IMG/VR virus record: IMGVR_UViG_3300012928_000022
Coordinates: 1-33,780 of that record
DNA: 33,780 nt
Strand: one strand, 5' to 3'
Origin: a virus
Notes under the pieces: model-generated
Told to the model about the DNA's origin: nothing
The model's database searches: none
The model's input: only the letters and a program-made list of their open reading frames with translations
Program-made: the position numbers and the translations under genes
In this document: piece after piece, positions 17,621 to 26,977 of the stretch
Position numbering within the stretch: the stretch's first letter is position 1
Layout: each line of letters opens with the position of its first letter

Positions 17621-18308
17621 GAAGTTAGCTTACGAAGATTGCCATCAAATTATTGATGAGGAATTAATAAAAAGAAAAAATAGCTGGTTTTTAAACTCTG
17701 TAAATTGGATAGATTACGAAGATGTATGCCAAATAATAAGGCTGCATTTATTTAATAAATGGGATCAATGGGATCAAATTAGACCGTTAAAACCATGGTT
17801 GAATAAAATAATAAGTAATCAATTTAAAAATATATTAAGAAATTATTATACCAATTTTGCTAAGCCTTGCCTAAACTGCCCATTTAATATGGGAAGTTCT
17901 GAAGAGGCCTGCGGCTTCACCAAAAGCGGTACTCAAGATGATACATGCCCTTTATTAAGTAAGTGGTTAAAAACCAAGAGATATGCTCATTATGTTAAAA
18001 TAGCTGCTCCTATGCCAGAAAATGAACACTCAATAGATTCTTCTTTCTTAGAAAAAAACGATTTCATTGATTTTGAAAAATGTATTGATAAAATTAAAAA
18101 AAGATTAAAAGAAAAAGTAAACACAAAACAATATGAATTATTTCATTTATTATTTATAGAAAATATAGATGAGGCAGAGGCAGCTAAGAGGGTTGGGTAT
18201 AAAAGTACAGAGGAAGGAAGAAAGGCTGGCTATAAACAAATAAAAAACACCAAAAAAATACTAAAAAAGATTATTTTGGAAATTATAAAAGAAAGTGACT
18301 TATTGTAA
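17577..18308 (+). CDS. sigma-70-like factor, probable late-gene sigma (gp55-like)
   Basis: A 243-residue protein. Residues about 40-91 resemble sigma region 2 (YEDVCQIIRLHLFNKWDQWD, then LKPWLNKIISNQFKNILRNY). Next comes a four-cysteine insert (Cys98, Cys101, Cys112, Cys124) likely to bind zinc. The C-terminal part resembles region 4 (NIDEAEAAKRVGYKSTEEGR, then KAGYKQIKNTKKILKKI). Its position just before packaging and head genes fits a late-transcription sigma like T4 gp55, but direct similarity is low. The ATG at 17577 lies inside the zinc-ribbon gene. Confidence 0.78.
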   Translation: MSRRKKPKKKTEETKKLAYEDCHQIIDEELIKRKNSWFLNSVNWIDYEDVCQIIRLHLFNKWDQWDQIRPLKPWLNKIISNQFKNILRNYYTNFAKPCLNCPFNMGSSEEACGFTKSGTQDDTCPLLSKWLKTKRYAHYVKIAAPMPENEHSIDSSFLEKNDFIDFEKCIDKIKKRLKEKVNTKQYELFHLLFIENIDEAEAAKRVGYKSTEEGRKAGYKQIKNTKKILKKIILEIIKESDLL

Positions 18309-19351
18309 TGGAATTATCAGACGAGCAAAAAGATTTAATAATTAAAAATTACGAAGAAAATCCTGATTTAAGTTTTTTGACAAGATTAGTGTTTCAAGAT
18401 GAGTCCCTAGATGGCCGTACGAAGGAGGGAAGGGCCGTCAGAGCCTTTTTAGCAAACAGGGAGATGGAATATGATACAAAAGAGGTAAAGAAGAAAGGAT
18501 TGCTAGAATTAAATCAACAACAAAAAGATTTTATTGAAGATCATACAAAAGAAGGAATGAATAGTTTGCAGATAGCAAGATTAATATTTCCTGCTAGAGA
18601 AGTAAATAATTTAGGTCAAGAACAAAGAACTGTTTTTGAATATATGAAAGAGAATCTTTCTCCTTATTTCTATGAAGAGGAAAGGGCGACAGAAAAACAC
18701 ACTCCTCCAGTTACTTTTGATGAAACATTAAAGAGAGTAAGTAAATCTGCTCAACAAAACTTATCAAAAGATAAAGTCGGGGCAGAGGAAAGAGAATCTA
18801 TTAAAAAATTAACAAAATATTTATCATCTCCTAGATATTTACAAGTAATTAATAATTATAAATCACAAAATGATAGAGAATTATTTGAATCTGAATTTAT
18901 AAGAGCTACCTGGGATAAACCTGATTTAACAGCAGATGAAATTAATTTATATATTAATGTTTGTGTTGATTATATTAATTTAAAAAATATTTCTTCTCAT
19001 ATAGAAAAATTAAATACTATGTTTAATGAAATAGAAGATCAACAAGAAATGACTGTCAGATTAGCTGAAATATTAAAATCTAAAACAGATGAATATGATA
19101 AATGTGAAAAAAGAATGGAATCTTTAATTAAAAAGCTAAATGGGGATCGGGCTGCTAGATTAAAAGATAAAAGAGATAATGTAGCATCTATCGTCTCTCT
19201 CGTTAGGAACTTTCAATTAGAAGAAGAAAGACGAAACATGATTCGCCTTGCTATGCTAGAGAAAGAATCCGTACAGGAAGAAATAGAAAGATTAGAGAAC
19301 ATGGATTCATGGAAAGCAAGAATTCTTGGAATAAGGAAGGAAGATATTTAA
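18308..19351 (+). CDS. helical protein with duplicated N-terminal domain
   Basis: A 347-residue almost entirely helical protein. The N-terminus contains two similar blocks: LSDEQKDLIIKNYEENPDLS, then FLTRLVF (residues about 3-29), and LNQQQKDFIEDHTKEGMNSL, then QIARLIF (about 68-94). Each looks like a helix-turn-helix-like unit, so DNA binding is likely. The second half is coiled coil (MFNEIEDQQEMTVRLAEILK onwards). By position and form it could be a terminase small subunit or transcription partner of the sigma-like protein; neither is proven. It starts on the last base of the previous stop. Confidence 0.72.
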   Translation: MELSDEQKDLIIKNYEENPDLSFLTRLVFQDESLDGRTKEGRAVRAFLANREMEYDTKEVKKKGLLELNQQQKDFIEDHTKEGMNSLQIARLIFPAREVNNLGQEQRTVFEYMKENLSPYFYEEERATEKHTPPVTFDETLKRVSKSAQQNLSKDKVGAEERESIKKLTKYLSSPRYLQVINNYKSQNDRELFESEFIRATWDKPDLTADEINLYINVCVDYINLKNISSHIEKLNTMFNEIEDQQEMTVRLAEILKSKTDEYDKCEKRMESLIKKLNGDRAARLKDKRDNVASIVSLVRNFQLEEERRNMIRLAMLEKESVQEEIERLENMDSWKARILGIRKEDI

Positions 19352-19378
19352 TATATAATTATTAATTAATTAAAAACA

Positions 19379-19567
19379 ATGAAATATGTAAAAATAAAAC
19401 TAGGAGAGTATGATATAGAAAAAATTAAAGAAATCTTTGAAAATGAAGATAACTTTAAACCTTCATGTCAAGAAGATTCTATTATTATAGAAGTTATGAG
19501 ACAATGCATTAATGAAGATAACATTATAGATGATGAAGAGAAAAGTTGCTGTGGGAACCCTTCCTGA
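19379..19567 (+). CDS. small acidic cysteine-containing hypothetical protein
   Basis: A 62-residue acidic protein (IKLGEYDIEKIKEIFENEDN, ending DDEEKSCCGNPS). The 'CC' near the end and a Cys pair in the middle might bind metal. It overlaps the SNase gene by about 35 bases, so they are probably coupled. Family unknown. Confidence 0.65.
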   Translation: MKYVKIKLGEYDIEKIKEIFENEDNFKPSCQEDSIIIEVMRQCINEDNIIDDEEKSCCGNPS

Positions 19568-19919
19568 GCCCTACGTATATGTAGTATCAGAAGTTTTAAA
19601 ATACATCGATGGTGACACCATTGATGTAGTTGTGGATTTGGGCTTTAAAACTTTTGTTAAGAAAAGAATTAGACTGGCTGGCATCAACACTCCTGAAGTA
19701 AGAACAAGAAATAAGGAAGAAAAGAAAAAGGGCATAGCGGCTCGAGAAAGGCTTCGTGAGTTGATAGAGGATAATCGGGGCGATCTAATCTTGATATCGC
19801 ATGGGGTGGGTAAGTATGGGCGTGTATTGGGCGAATTAAGACTATGGCCTAACACGAGTATAAACAGAACTTTAATATCAGAAGGTCATGCACAAGAATA
19901 CCATGGAGGAAAAAAATAA
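19530..19919 (+). CDS. staphylococcal-nuclease-like (SNase) protein
   Basis: A 129-residue thermonuclease-fold protein. It shows DGDT (residues 27-30), RIRLAGINTPEVRTR with the family Arg (48) and Glu (56), and YGRVLGEL with the second catalytic Arg (98). These correspond to the Ca-binding acids, Arg35, Glu43 and Arg87 of staphylococcal nuclease. No signal peptide, so it is expected to act inside the cell. Start at either of two adjacent ATGs (19530 or 19533). Role: nucleic acid degradation or processing, presumably of phage or host DNA. Confidence 0.87.
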   Translation: MMKRKVAVGTLPEPYVYVVSEVLKYIDGDTIDVVVDLGFKTFVKKRIRLAGINTPEVRTRNKEEKKKGIAARERLRELIEDNRGDLILISHGVGKYGRVLGELRLWPNTSINRTLISEGHAQEYHGGKK

Positions 19920-20838
19920 AAAAACATGCAAAATATGCGGCGAAACTTTCTCCTCCGATAAAAGCCTTCATATTCACATAGCAAGAAAACACAAAATTAT
20001 TCTTGCTGAATATTATACTACATATTATCCTAGATATGATTTATATAGTAAAGAACCAATACCATTTATAGATAAGGAACAATATAATAATACTTTTTTT
20101 ATAAATAGAAATAATTTAATTAAATGGAGCGGTCAAGCTCCACATGAAAAAATAAAAGAATATTTAATAAATCAATTGAAGTATAGAATAAAATCTAAGA
20201 ATTTAACACGCGCCCCATGTCACTTAGATATTGAGACCAAGCAAATGCCTCCAATTGATCTTTATAGAAAGTTCTTTAAAGGCTACACAAATGCTTGTAA
20301 TGAATTAGAAATAGAACCATTATTTTCAAAAAAAATAATGAAAAACTTTTTTAATCAAAATAATTCTCTTGAAGAAATAAAAATTCTAATCGACTCCAGA
20401 GAGCAGCTCCCTCTAACCTTTAAAAATTCTGCTAAAATGAAATTGGACTTTGGGGATTATACTGCAGCAGGTAAAAATTATGATTATACATATATAGACA
20501 GAAAAACAGAGGGGGATTTTAAAGGAACCATGACAAAAGGGTTTGAGAGATTCAATAAGGAAATGCTCAGGGCAAAAAAATTTAACTCTTATATATTTGT
20601 TTTAGTCGAAAGTACTGTTCAAGAAATAAATGACAACAATCAATCTTCTCTTAGCAAAACCAAAATGCCTTTTGTATGGAACAGAATGAGAACTCTTATG
20701 CATGATTATCCAGGGGTTTGTCAATTTGTATTCTCTGGCAGTCGGGAAAATTCAGAAATCTTGGTTCCTAAAATATTGCATTATGGTAAAAGACTCTGGG
20801 ATGTTGATGTACAATATTTCATAGATAAACAATCATGA
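19903..20838 (+). CDS. C2H2 zinc finger plus ERCC4-type nuclease
   Basis: About 311 residues. The N-terminus is a C2H2 zinc finger (CKICGETFSSDKSLHIHIAR, then KH). The C-terminal half has the ERCC4/XPF nuclease order: LIDSREQLPL (Asp164, Arg166, Glu167 counted from this start), LDFGDYT, then IDRKTEGDF, matching the 'GD...ERK...D' core with D in place of the first E. The middle is helical. It is probably a structure-specific or resolvase-like endonuclease acting near packaging. An in-frame ATG at 19888 gives five more residues. It overlaps both neighbours. Confidence 0.83.
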   Translation: MEEKNKKTCKICGETFSSDKSLHIHIARKHKIILAEYYTTYYPRYDLYSKEPIPFIDKEQYNNTFFINRNNLIKWSGQAPHEKIKEYLINQLKYRIKSKNLTRAPCHLDIETKQMPPIDLYRKFFKGYTNACNELEIEPLFSKKIMKNFFNQNNSLEEIKILIDSREQLPLTFKNSAKMKLDFGDYTAAGKNYDYTYIDRKTEGDFKGTMTKGFERFNKEMLRAKKFNSYIFVLVESTVQEINDNNQSSLSKTKMPFVWNRMRTLMHDYPGVCQFVFSGSRENSEILVPKILHYGKRLWDVDVQYFIDKQS

Positions 20839-22703
20839 CTTGGGAGGCAGGCAAAGACGGAATATTTAGGCCTAAAAAAGAAGACCTAAATAAAGAACTT
20901 ATGGATATAGAAGGTTTTCTCGAAGAGGAGGAAGCCAAGATACAACTAGTAAAATTTTTAAGAGAAAATATTGGATTTGCAACTAACCTTATAGCGGGTG
21001 TAGAGCTTTTTCCGTTTCAAAACATAGCGATTAAGTCTATGCTTGAAGCAGATTACTTTCTTGGAATATGGAGTCGGGGTATGTCTAAATCATTTAGTGC
21101 AGCTATCTATGCTTTCCTTGATGCTATATTTAATCAAGGTATACAAATTGGTATACTTGCAGCAACATTTAGGCAGTCAAAAATGATCTTTGAGAAAATA
21201 GAAGATATTGCAAACAAGCCTGGGGCAAGAATACTAAGCCAATGCATAACAAAGAAATCAAAGAAAAATGATCAATACACCCTTGAAATAGGAGACTCTA
21301 AAATTATTGCTTTACCTCTTGGTGATGGTTCAAAGCTTCGTGGTTTTAGATTTCATAGAATCATCATAGACGAAATGCTCTTGATGCCAGAGCATGTATA
21401 CAATGAAATCATTCTTCCATTTCTTAGTGTTGTTCAAAACCCTACCGAAAGACAAAGAGTAGAAAAACTTGAAGATAAACTCATAAAGCAGGGTAAAATG
21501 AAAGAAGAGGAAAGGACCAGGTGGCCAAGCAACAAACTTATTGCTTTGAGTTCTGCAAGCTATAAATTTGAATATCTTTACAAACTATATGCTAATTTTG
21601 AAGACTTGATAATCAATGGATCTAAATCTGATACAGCAAAAAGAACTATTATGCATCTTGGATATGATGTGGCTCCACCCGCCTTATATGATCAAAATCT
21701 AATTGAGCAATCTAAATCTACCATGAGTCAGTCTCAATTCGACAGAGAGTTTAATGCTATATTCACTGAAGATAGTTCTGGATTCTTTAAAACATCAAGA
21801 ATGGCTGCATGCACACTAGAGCCTGGGACTGATCCGTCTGTGGAAATTGCTGGAGACAGAGACTCAAAATATTTAGTCGCATTTGATCCGAGTTGGTCGG
21901 AGAGTGAAAGCTCTGACGATTTTGCAATGCATGTATTTAAATTGAACGATCAATCCAAAAACGGAACCTTAGTCCATAGCTATGCCATGCCAGGACTAAG
22001 AATGAATGATCATATAAAATACTTTCACTACATATTGACAAATTTTAATGTCGTAGCAATAGTTGGAGACTATGGTGGAGGAGTGCAGTTCCTTCAAGGA
22101 GCCAATGCAAGCGAAATATTTAATAAAGCGAACATCGAAATTAAAGAAATTCTGACAAATCTAGACGATGTAGAGAATTATCAAAAAGCTTTAATTGAAG
22201 CAAAGAAAGAATACGACTTAACATCCAAAAGAATATGTATACTAAGAAAGCCGACTTCTGAATGGATAAGAAGGGCAAACGAATTACTGCAAGCCAACTT
22301 CGATCACAAGAAAATATGGTTTGGATCGAGAGCTATAAATGAATCTTTTAACAGGCAAATTAAGAAAAAAATTCCAATCAAGAATTTAAAATTTATGCCA
22401 AACTATGATGCAATAGCATCAGGAGGCTTAGAGTCAAAAATGATTGATTTTGTGGAACATCAGTTCGACATGATTAATTATACAAAAAACGAATGTGCAT
22501 TAATACAGATTAAAAGCACTCCTCAAGGACATGTGTCCTTTGACCTTCCTCACAATTTAAAACGACAGACAGGGCCTGCAAGGACAAGGAAAGACTCGTA
22601 TTCAGCATTAGTGCTAGGCAATTGGATGATAAAAACATACTACGACATGATGGATGCCAAAAACATGCCAGTAAACTCTTCGTTTACTCCGATGTTTGTT
22701 TAA
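20835..22703 (+). CDS. terL: terminase large subunit
   Basis: A 622-residue packaging motor. The ATPase half has a deviant Walker A SRGMSKS (residues 80-86, preceded by GIW) and Walker B IIIDE (176-180, preceded by FRFHR) with a following MLLMP. The nuclease half shows the RNase H-like acids at AFDPS (Asp351), VGDYGGG (Asp412) and RKDSYSALVL (Asp587). The length is typical of T4 gp17-like terminases. Start overlaps the nuclease gene by four bases; the stop shares TTAA with a convergent gene. Confidence 0.93.
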   Translation: MTWEAGKDGIFRPKKEDLNKELMDIEGFLEEEEAKIQLVKFLRENIGFATNLIAGVELFPFQNIAIKSMLEADYFLGIWSRGMSKSFSAAIYAFLDAIFNQGIQIGILAATFRQSKMIFEKIEDIANKPGARILSQCITKKSKKNDQYTLEIGDSKIIALPLGDGSKLRGFRFHRIIIDEMLLMPEHVYNEIILPFLSVVQNPTERQRVEKLEDKLIKQGKMKEEERTRWPSNKLIALSSASYKFEYLYKLYANFEDLIINGSKSDTAKRTIMHLGYDVAPPALYDQNLIEQSKSTMSQSQFDREFNAIFTEDSSGFFKTSRMAACTLEPGTDPSVEIAGDRDSKYLVAFDPSWSESESSDDFAMHVFKLNDQSKNGTLVHSYAMPGLRMNDHIKYFHYILTNFNVVAIVGDYGGGVQFLQGANASEIFNKANIEIKEILTNLDDVENYQKALIEAKKEYDLTSKRICILRKPTSEWIRRANELLQANFDHKKIWFGSRAINESFNRQIKKKIPIKNLKFMPNYDAIASGGLESKMIDFVEHQFDMINYTKNECALIQIKSTPQGHVSFDLPHNLKRQTGPARTRKDSYSALVLGNWMIKTYYDMMDAKNMPVNSSFTPMFV

Positions 22704-22963
22704 GTTTTTATTCCATTAACAGTCTTCGGTCTAAAACCGCCGTCATGACTGTCACCTATAGTGGTTATTTCAGAGCTCATTCCAAAGTTGCTAAGCTTCC
22801 TGTACAACTCTCTGCCTGTATGATTTTTGTAATATCTTTCCTGGTCATCCCCATTAGCAAGGAGTTCAGTTTTTATTTCGCTCTTAAATCCAGCTAGCTT
22901 AGAGTTCATTTCTGTAGGTGTAGCCACAGAGTGAATTCTTTTATTTATATTTTGAAGGCTCAA
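22700..22963 (-). CDS. hypothetical protein, convergent with terL
   Basis: An 87-residue ORF on the - strand (TTG start; MSLQNINKRIHSVATPTEMN as start, then ELLANGDDQERYYKNHTGRE). An ATG-started version begins at 22909. Amino-acid composition looks like real coding, with no competing + strand gene in this interval. The stop codon overlaps the terL stop in a TTAA. Start uncertain, family unknown. Confidence 0.55.
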   Translation of the reverse strand: MSLQNINKRIHSVATPTEMNSKLAGFKSEIKTELLANGDDQERYYKNHTGRELYRKLSNFGMSSEITTIGDSHDGGFRPKTVNGIKT

Positions 22964-22971
22964 TTTTTTTC

Positions 22972-23000
22972 TTGAAAGTTGTGTTTAAACGTGATATAAG
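22972..23000 (+). promoter_or_regulatory. sigma-70-like promoter
   Basis: TTGAAA (22972-22977), 17-base spacer, TATAAG (22995-23000), leader of about 20 bases to the ATG at 23025. Confidence 0.55.
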
Positions 23001-23024
23001 TATATACACACATATAATAAAAAA

Positions 23025-23288
23025 ATGCAAGATAAATTCAAAAAAGCCAGAGAAGAAGCAGAAGATGCCACAACTGATGACACAGAAAACCCCAAAGAGA
23101 ATGATAGGGTATTCCCAAAGAGGTTTGACAACTTTATAAAATTTGCAAGAGAAAAAGGTGTTGATGATGCCTCGATATTTGGAGCCATAAATACCGCAAT
23201 GTCAAAAGCTGAAGAAGAAAAACCAAAAAACAGAAAAAAGACAAAAGGGGCATTTGGAGGGAAGAAAAAACAAAAGTCCAAAAAGTAA
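23025..23288 (+). CDS. small charged hypothetical protein
   Basis: An 87-residue protein, acidic N-terminal half (REEAEDATTDDTENPKENDR), a central helical segment (FDNFIKFAREKGVDDASIFG), and a strongly basic C-terminus (KKTKGAFGGKKKQKSKK). The position before the portal gene suggests a virion or packaging accessory role, but no family was recognised. Confidence 0.7.
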   Translation: MQDKFKKAREEAEDATTDDTENPKENDRVFPKRFDNFIKFAREKGVDDASIFGAINTAMSKAEEEKPKNRKKTKGAFGGKKKQKSKK

Positions 23289-23302
23289 CTTTAGACTTTT
23301 AT

Positions 23303-23331
23303 TTAGACTTTTAAAATATTTGGTGTACTAT
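23303..23331 (+). promoter_or_regulatory. promoter before portal gene, leaderless type
   Basis: TTAGAC (23303-23308), 17-base spacer, TACTAT (23326-23331), five bases, ATG at 23337. Confidence 0.6.
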
Positions 23332-23336
23332 ATTGT

Positions 23337-25361
23337 ATGCCTAGAAAATATACTAAAAAATCTAAATACTGGGATCAGTTTAATACCGCTTCATCGGAAT
23401 CAGCAGAATCTCTAAACAATTTAATAAACTCAGAGGCTGGATCTGAACCTATTTTAGAAGGCGAATCATTTTATGAATCTGTAGCTTCTTGCAGGACAAG
23501 ATCTGAATATTCTGGATCAATAGATGGAGGCAATACCTATAAGAGATCAAACTCCATTACTGGAACAAAAAAAACCGACAGGTACAACAATATATCTGAA
23601 GGAGGGCTTCCATACGATTATAAGACTAGTTATGTAAGTCCACGAGAATCAATATTTCTTTGTCAAAAAGCATATGCAAATATTGCAATTTTTAGAAATG
23701 CAATTGATGTTATGGCTGAATTCTCAAACTCAGAAATACACATAAAAGGGGGTAGTGAAAAATCCAGAAAGTTTATTGAAAGATGGCTGGAAAAGATTCA
23801 AATATGGAAAATAAAAGATCAATACTTTAGAGAATATTATAGGTCTGGGAATGTATTCATGTACAAGATAGATGGAAAGTTTACCAGCGAAGACCTTATT
23901 AAATTAAATCAAATTTATGGAAACGAGTCCAAGGCGACAATACTTGGAAAGATACCTGTATCTTATACATTTTTAAATCCATATGATTTTGTAGCCAGCA
24001 GATCTTTGTCTTATAAAGATGCTACTGGAGGCAGAAGAAATCAATCGGTATACAAAAAATTGTTAAGTGAATATGATCTGGAAAAACTCAAAAATCCCAA
24101 GACTCAATATGACAAAGAAATTTTTAGGGCTTTAGATCCAGATACAAAAGAAAAAATCAAAAAGGGTTCATACAATAGAGATGGAGTCAGGGTAAGCATA
24201 GATCCTAAAAAATTAATTTATTCATTTTATAAAAAACAAGATTATGAACCTTTTGCAGTTCCTTTTGGATTTCCTGTATTAGATGATTTAAATTGGAAAT
24301 TAGAATTAAAAAAGGTCGATCAAGCTATTACTCGTACTATTGAGAATGTAATACTTCTTATAACTATGGGTGCAGAACCTGACAAAGGAGGGATTAATCA
24401 GAACAATCTTGCAGCCATGCAAAACTTATTTAGAAATCAAAGTATAGGACGAGCTTTGATCGCTGACTGGACAACAAAAGCAGAATTTGTAATTCCAGAC
24501 ATGAATAAGGTATTGGGGTCTGAAAAGTATAAAATAGTAAATGAAGATATCAAGGAAGGTCTTCAGAACATAATCGTAGGAAAAGAAAACTACTCAAGCA
24601 CACAAGTAAAAGCTCAAATATTTTTGGAAAGATTAAAAGAAGCAAGAAATACTTTTCTTAACGATTTTTTAAAACCTCAAATAAAAGACGTTTGCAGAAA
24701 AATGGGTTTCAGAGTATTTCCAAGTGTTGAATTTATAGAGATAGATATCAAGGATGAAGTTCAACTTCAGAGAATTGCAACCAGACTTATAGAGCTTGGA
24801 ATTATTACTCCAGAACAAGGAATGACAGCAATAAAGAAAGGAATATATCCAGATAAAGAAGAACTTGATGATGCTCAGGATAAATTTGTTGACCAAAGAA
24901 AAAAAGGCCATTATGTCCCTGTCGTCAGTAATCAAAACATATTCATGGAAGAAGAGGAGGACGATACTCCCAACAAAAAACAAACTCCAGCAAAGCAGGC
25001 AGGAAGACCCACTGGAAATTCGCCCAAAGGAGAAGCTGTATTTGCATCAGAAGAAATAAGCGCAAAAAATATTCAGCAAACCATATATGATATAGAAAAC
25101 TTGACCTCAATAATTGAATCAAAGCTCAGAAAAAAATATTCCAAGAAGAGATTGAATAAACAACAAAAAGAAATGGCTCAAACTTTATGCGAGCAAGTAA
25201 TCATATCCACAGATAAAAATATGTGGGAGAAATCAGCCGATAAATGCATAGAGGATCATATACATATTGAAAAGCTAAAACCTTTAAAAGAAATTATAGA
25301 AATTTCAGAATCAAAAGATTTATTAGAATATCCTTCTGCAATATTATATCACAGTCAATGA
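23337..25361 (+). CDS. portal protein
   Basis: A 674-residue protein with the character of T4-type portal proteins (gp20-like): FRNAIDVMAEFSNSEIHIKG (start of the clip/wing region), 'LIYSFYKKQDYEPFAVPFGF' then PVLDDLNWKLELKKVDQAIT, a long C-terminal helical crown, and a 'GIITPEQGMTAIKKGIYPD' motif. The C-terminal 120 residues add a charged extension. It forms the dodecameric DNA entry vertex. Position between terL and protease is canonical. Confidence 0.87.
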   Translation: MPRKYTKKSKYWDQFNTASSESAESLNNLINSEAGSEPILEGESFYESVASCRTRSEYSGSIDGGNTYKRSNSITGTKKTDRYNNISEGGLPYDYKTSYVSPRESIFLCQKAYANIAIFRNAIDVMAEFSNSEIHIKGGSEKSRKFIERWLEKIQIWKIKDQYFREYYRSGNVFMYKIDGKFTSEDLIKLNQIYGNESKATILGKIPVSYTFLNPYDFVASRSLSYKDATGGRRNQSVYKKLLSEYDLEKLKNPKTQYDKEIFRALDPDTKEKIKKGSYNRDGVRVSIDPKKLIYSFYKKQDYEPFAVPFGFPVLDDLNWKLELKKVDQAITRTIENVILLITMGAEPDKGGINQNNLAAMQNLFRNQSIGRALIADWTTKAEFVIPDMNKVLGSEKYKIVNEDIKEGLQNIIVGKENYSSTQVKAQIFLERLKEARNTFLNDFLKPQIKDVCRKMGFRVFPSVEFIEIDIKDEVQLQRIATRLIELGIITPEQGMTAIKKGIYPDKEELDDAQDKFVDQRKKGHYVPVVSNQNIFMEEEEDDTPNKKQTPAKQAGRPTGNSPKGEAVFASEEISAKNIQQTIYDIENLTSIIESKLRKKYSKKRLNKQQKEMAQTLCEQVIISTDKNMWEKSADKCIEDHIHIEKLKPLKEIIEISESKDLLEYPSAILYHSQ

Positions 25362-25382
25362 TATTTTGTGTATAAATTTATT

Positions 25383-26954
25383 ATGTCGAAAAAATACAAA
25401 TATATAACTTCCTTTTCTAGTGAAATTAATCCTGTAGAAGTTAATCAATTAAAAGAGTCCATTGCAAATGATTCTTTAGACTCATTAAAAAGTTTAATTC
25501 CTGAAGATATAGATTTTGAAAAAAATATTGATCTAATTGGTGTTGCCTTTAACGCTGCGGTAATAAACAAGTTTAATAGAAACGGAGATGGTATAGATTC
25601 TGAGACAGCATTAAGAATAAAAGACTACTTCGTCAACAAGCCTACAAATATAGAGCATCAAAAATCAAAAATTGTAGGACATGTAGTATCTGCGGGATTT
25701 TCTCAATATGAAACCAATGAGATTATGTCCGAAGCTTTTGCAGAAAAAGAAGAAGACCCTTTTAATCTTGCATTGTCTGCAGTCATCTATAAGACAATCA
25801 ATACGGATTTTGTAAATTTAGTTGAGCGTTCATTTGAAGAAGAAGATGAAATGTACAAAAAGATTTCCGCAAGCTGGGAAATTGGATTCAATAAATATCA
25901 TCTTGCATTAGGTAGTACCAATTTAAATGAAGCAGAAATTATTTCTGACGAGAATCAAATCTCAGAAATGGGCTCATTCTTAAAGCAAAATGGAGGCAAT
26001 GGAAAAACAGATGATGGAGTAGATGTTTTCAGGCTCATAGTTGGAGAAGTATATCCTCTGGGAATAGGCTTTACAACTAATCCAGCCGCTGATGTCAAGG
26101 GAATTACCCCGTCTAAAAAAACAACCGTTCAATTAAATATTAAAGACTCAAGAAAAGCAAACGAAAATAATTTACAAAAAAATTCAGAAAAAAGTTCCCA
26201 TTTGTCTGAAAAAGATGTATTTCTAAACAAGAAACCCAAAGACTTACAAACTATGAATCAATCAGAAATCCTAGAAAAGTTGCAAGAGATCCTCGCCAAT
26301 AAGAATTCCGATTCCGAAGTGGAGAAGGTTGTCGCCAACGTAAACAAGCTTTTACATGACACAATCCTCGAAAAGAACGAAATCTGGAAGAAGGAGAAGG
26401 AAACTCTTGAGAATGAAAAAACTCAAATTACTGAAGACGCTCAAGCTACAAAAGATGAGCTTGAAAAAGTTAAGGCCGATCTGAGCAGCACTCATGAAGA
26501 GCTTAACACTATTAAAACAGAGTTCGAAGCCAAGATTGCTTCAGAAAAATTTAATGAAAGAATGGAAGAAATCGATTCCGCATTTGATCTGGAAGATGAA
26601 GATCGCAAGATTATCGCTTCTGAATTAAAAGGATTAGGAAACGAAGACTCCGCATTTTCCGAATACCTTGAAAAGCTTAATGCTTCCTGGAAGTATAAGA
26701 CAAAAGCTTTCAAGGAAGAGCAAGAAAAATTGTTCGAAGAAAAAGTTCAAGCAGAAATTGAGTCTCGCTTGACTGAAATGTCCGCAAAAGCAAATGAAGA
26801 AGGAGCTGAAGAAGTTACTGAAGCTGCTATTGAAAATGCAGAAAAGGACGAAGAATTACCGAATAACAATGCCGAAGCTTGCGAAGAAGAGCTTTCGATT
26901 CGTGAAAAGTTCATGAAGGCATTCAATAAGGAAGACGTTTCAATCCAATATTAA
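25383..26954 (+). CDS. prohead protease - scaffold fusion
   Basis: 523 residues from the ATG at 25383 (a GTG at 25368 is in frame). The N-terminal 250 residues resemble phage prohead serine proteases: NRNGDGI, NIEHQKSKIVGHVVSAG (His92) and ISASWEIGF (Ser162 or Ser164 as nucleophile candidates). A linker (about 250-290) leads to a long Glu/Lys coiled coil (about 291-500) typical of scaffolds. Codon use changes sharply at the internal Met291 (26253) toward NNC codons, suggesting a separately made scaffold. A TATAAA lies six bases before 25383. The protease would cleave scaffold and capsid during head maturation. Confidence 0.82.
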   Translation: MSKKYKYITSFSSEINPVEVNQLKESIANDSLDSLKSLIPEDIDFEKNIDLIGVAFNAAVINKFNRNGDGIDSETALRIKDYFVNKPTNIEHQKSKIVGHVVSAGFSQYETNEIMSEAFAEKEEDPFNLALSAVIYKTINTDFVNLVERSFEEEDEMYKKISASWEIGFNKYHLALGSTNLNEAEIISDENQISEMGSFLKQNGGNGKTDDGVDVFRLIVGEVYPLGIGFTTNPAADVKGITPSKKTTVQLNIKDSRKANENNLQKNSEKSSHLSEKDVFLNKKPKDLQTMNQSEILEKLQEILANKNSDSEVEKVVANVNKLLHDTILEKNEIWKKEKETLENEKTQITEDAQATKDELEKVKADLSSTHEELNTIKTEFEAKIASEKFNERMEEIDSAFDLEDEDRKIIASELKGLGNEDSAFSEYLEKLNASWKYKTKAFKEEQEKLFEEKVQAEIESRLTEMSAKANEEGAEEVTEAAIENAEKDEELPNNNAEACEEELSIREKFMKAFNKEDVSIQY

Positions 26955-26977
26955 TTTAACAAAAAAAGGAAACTAAA

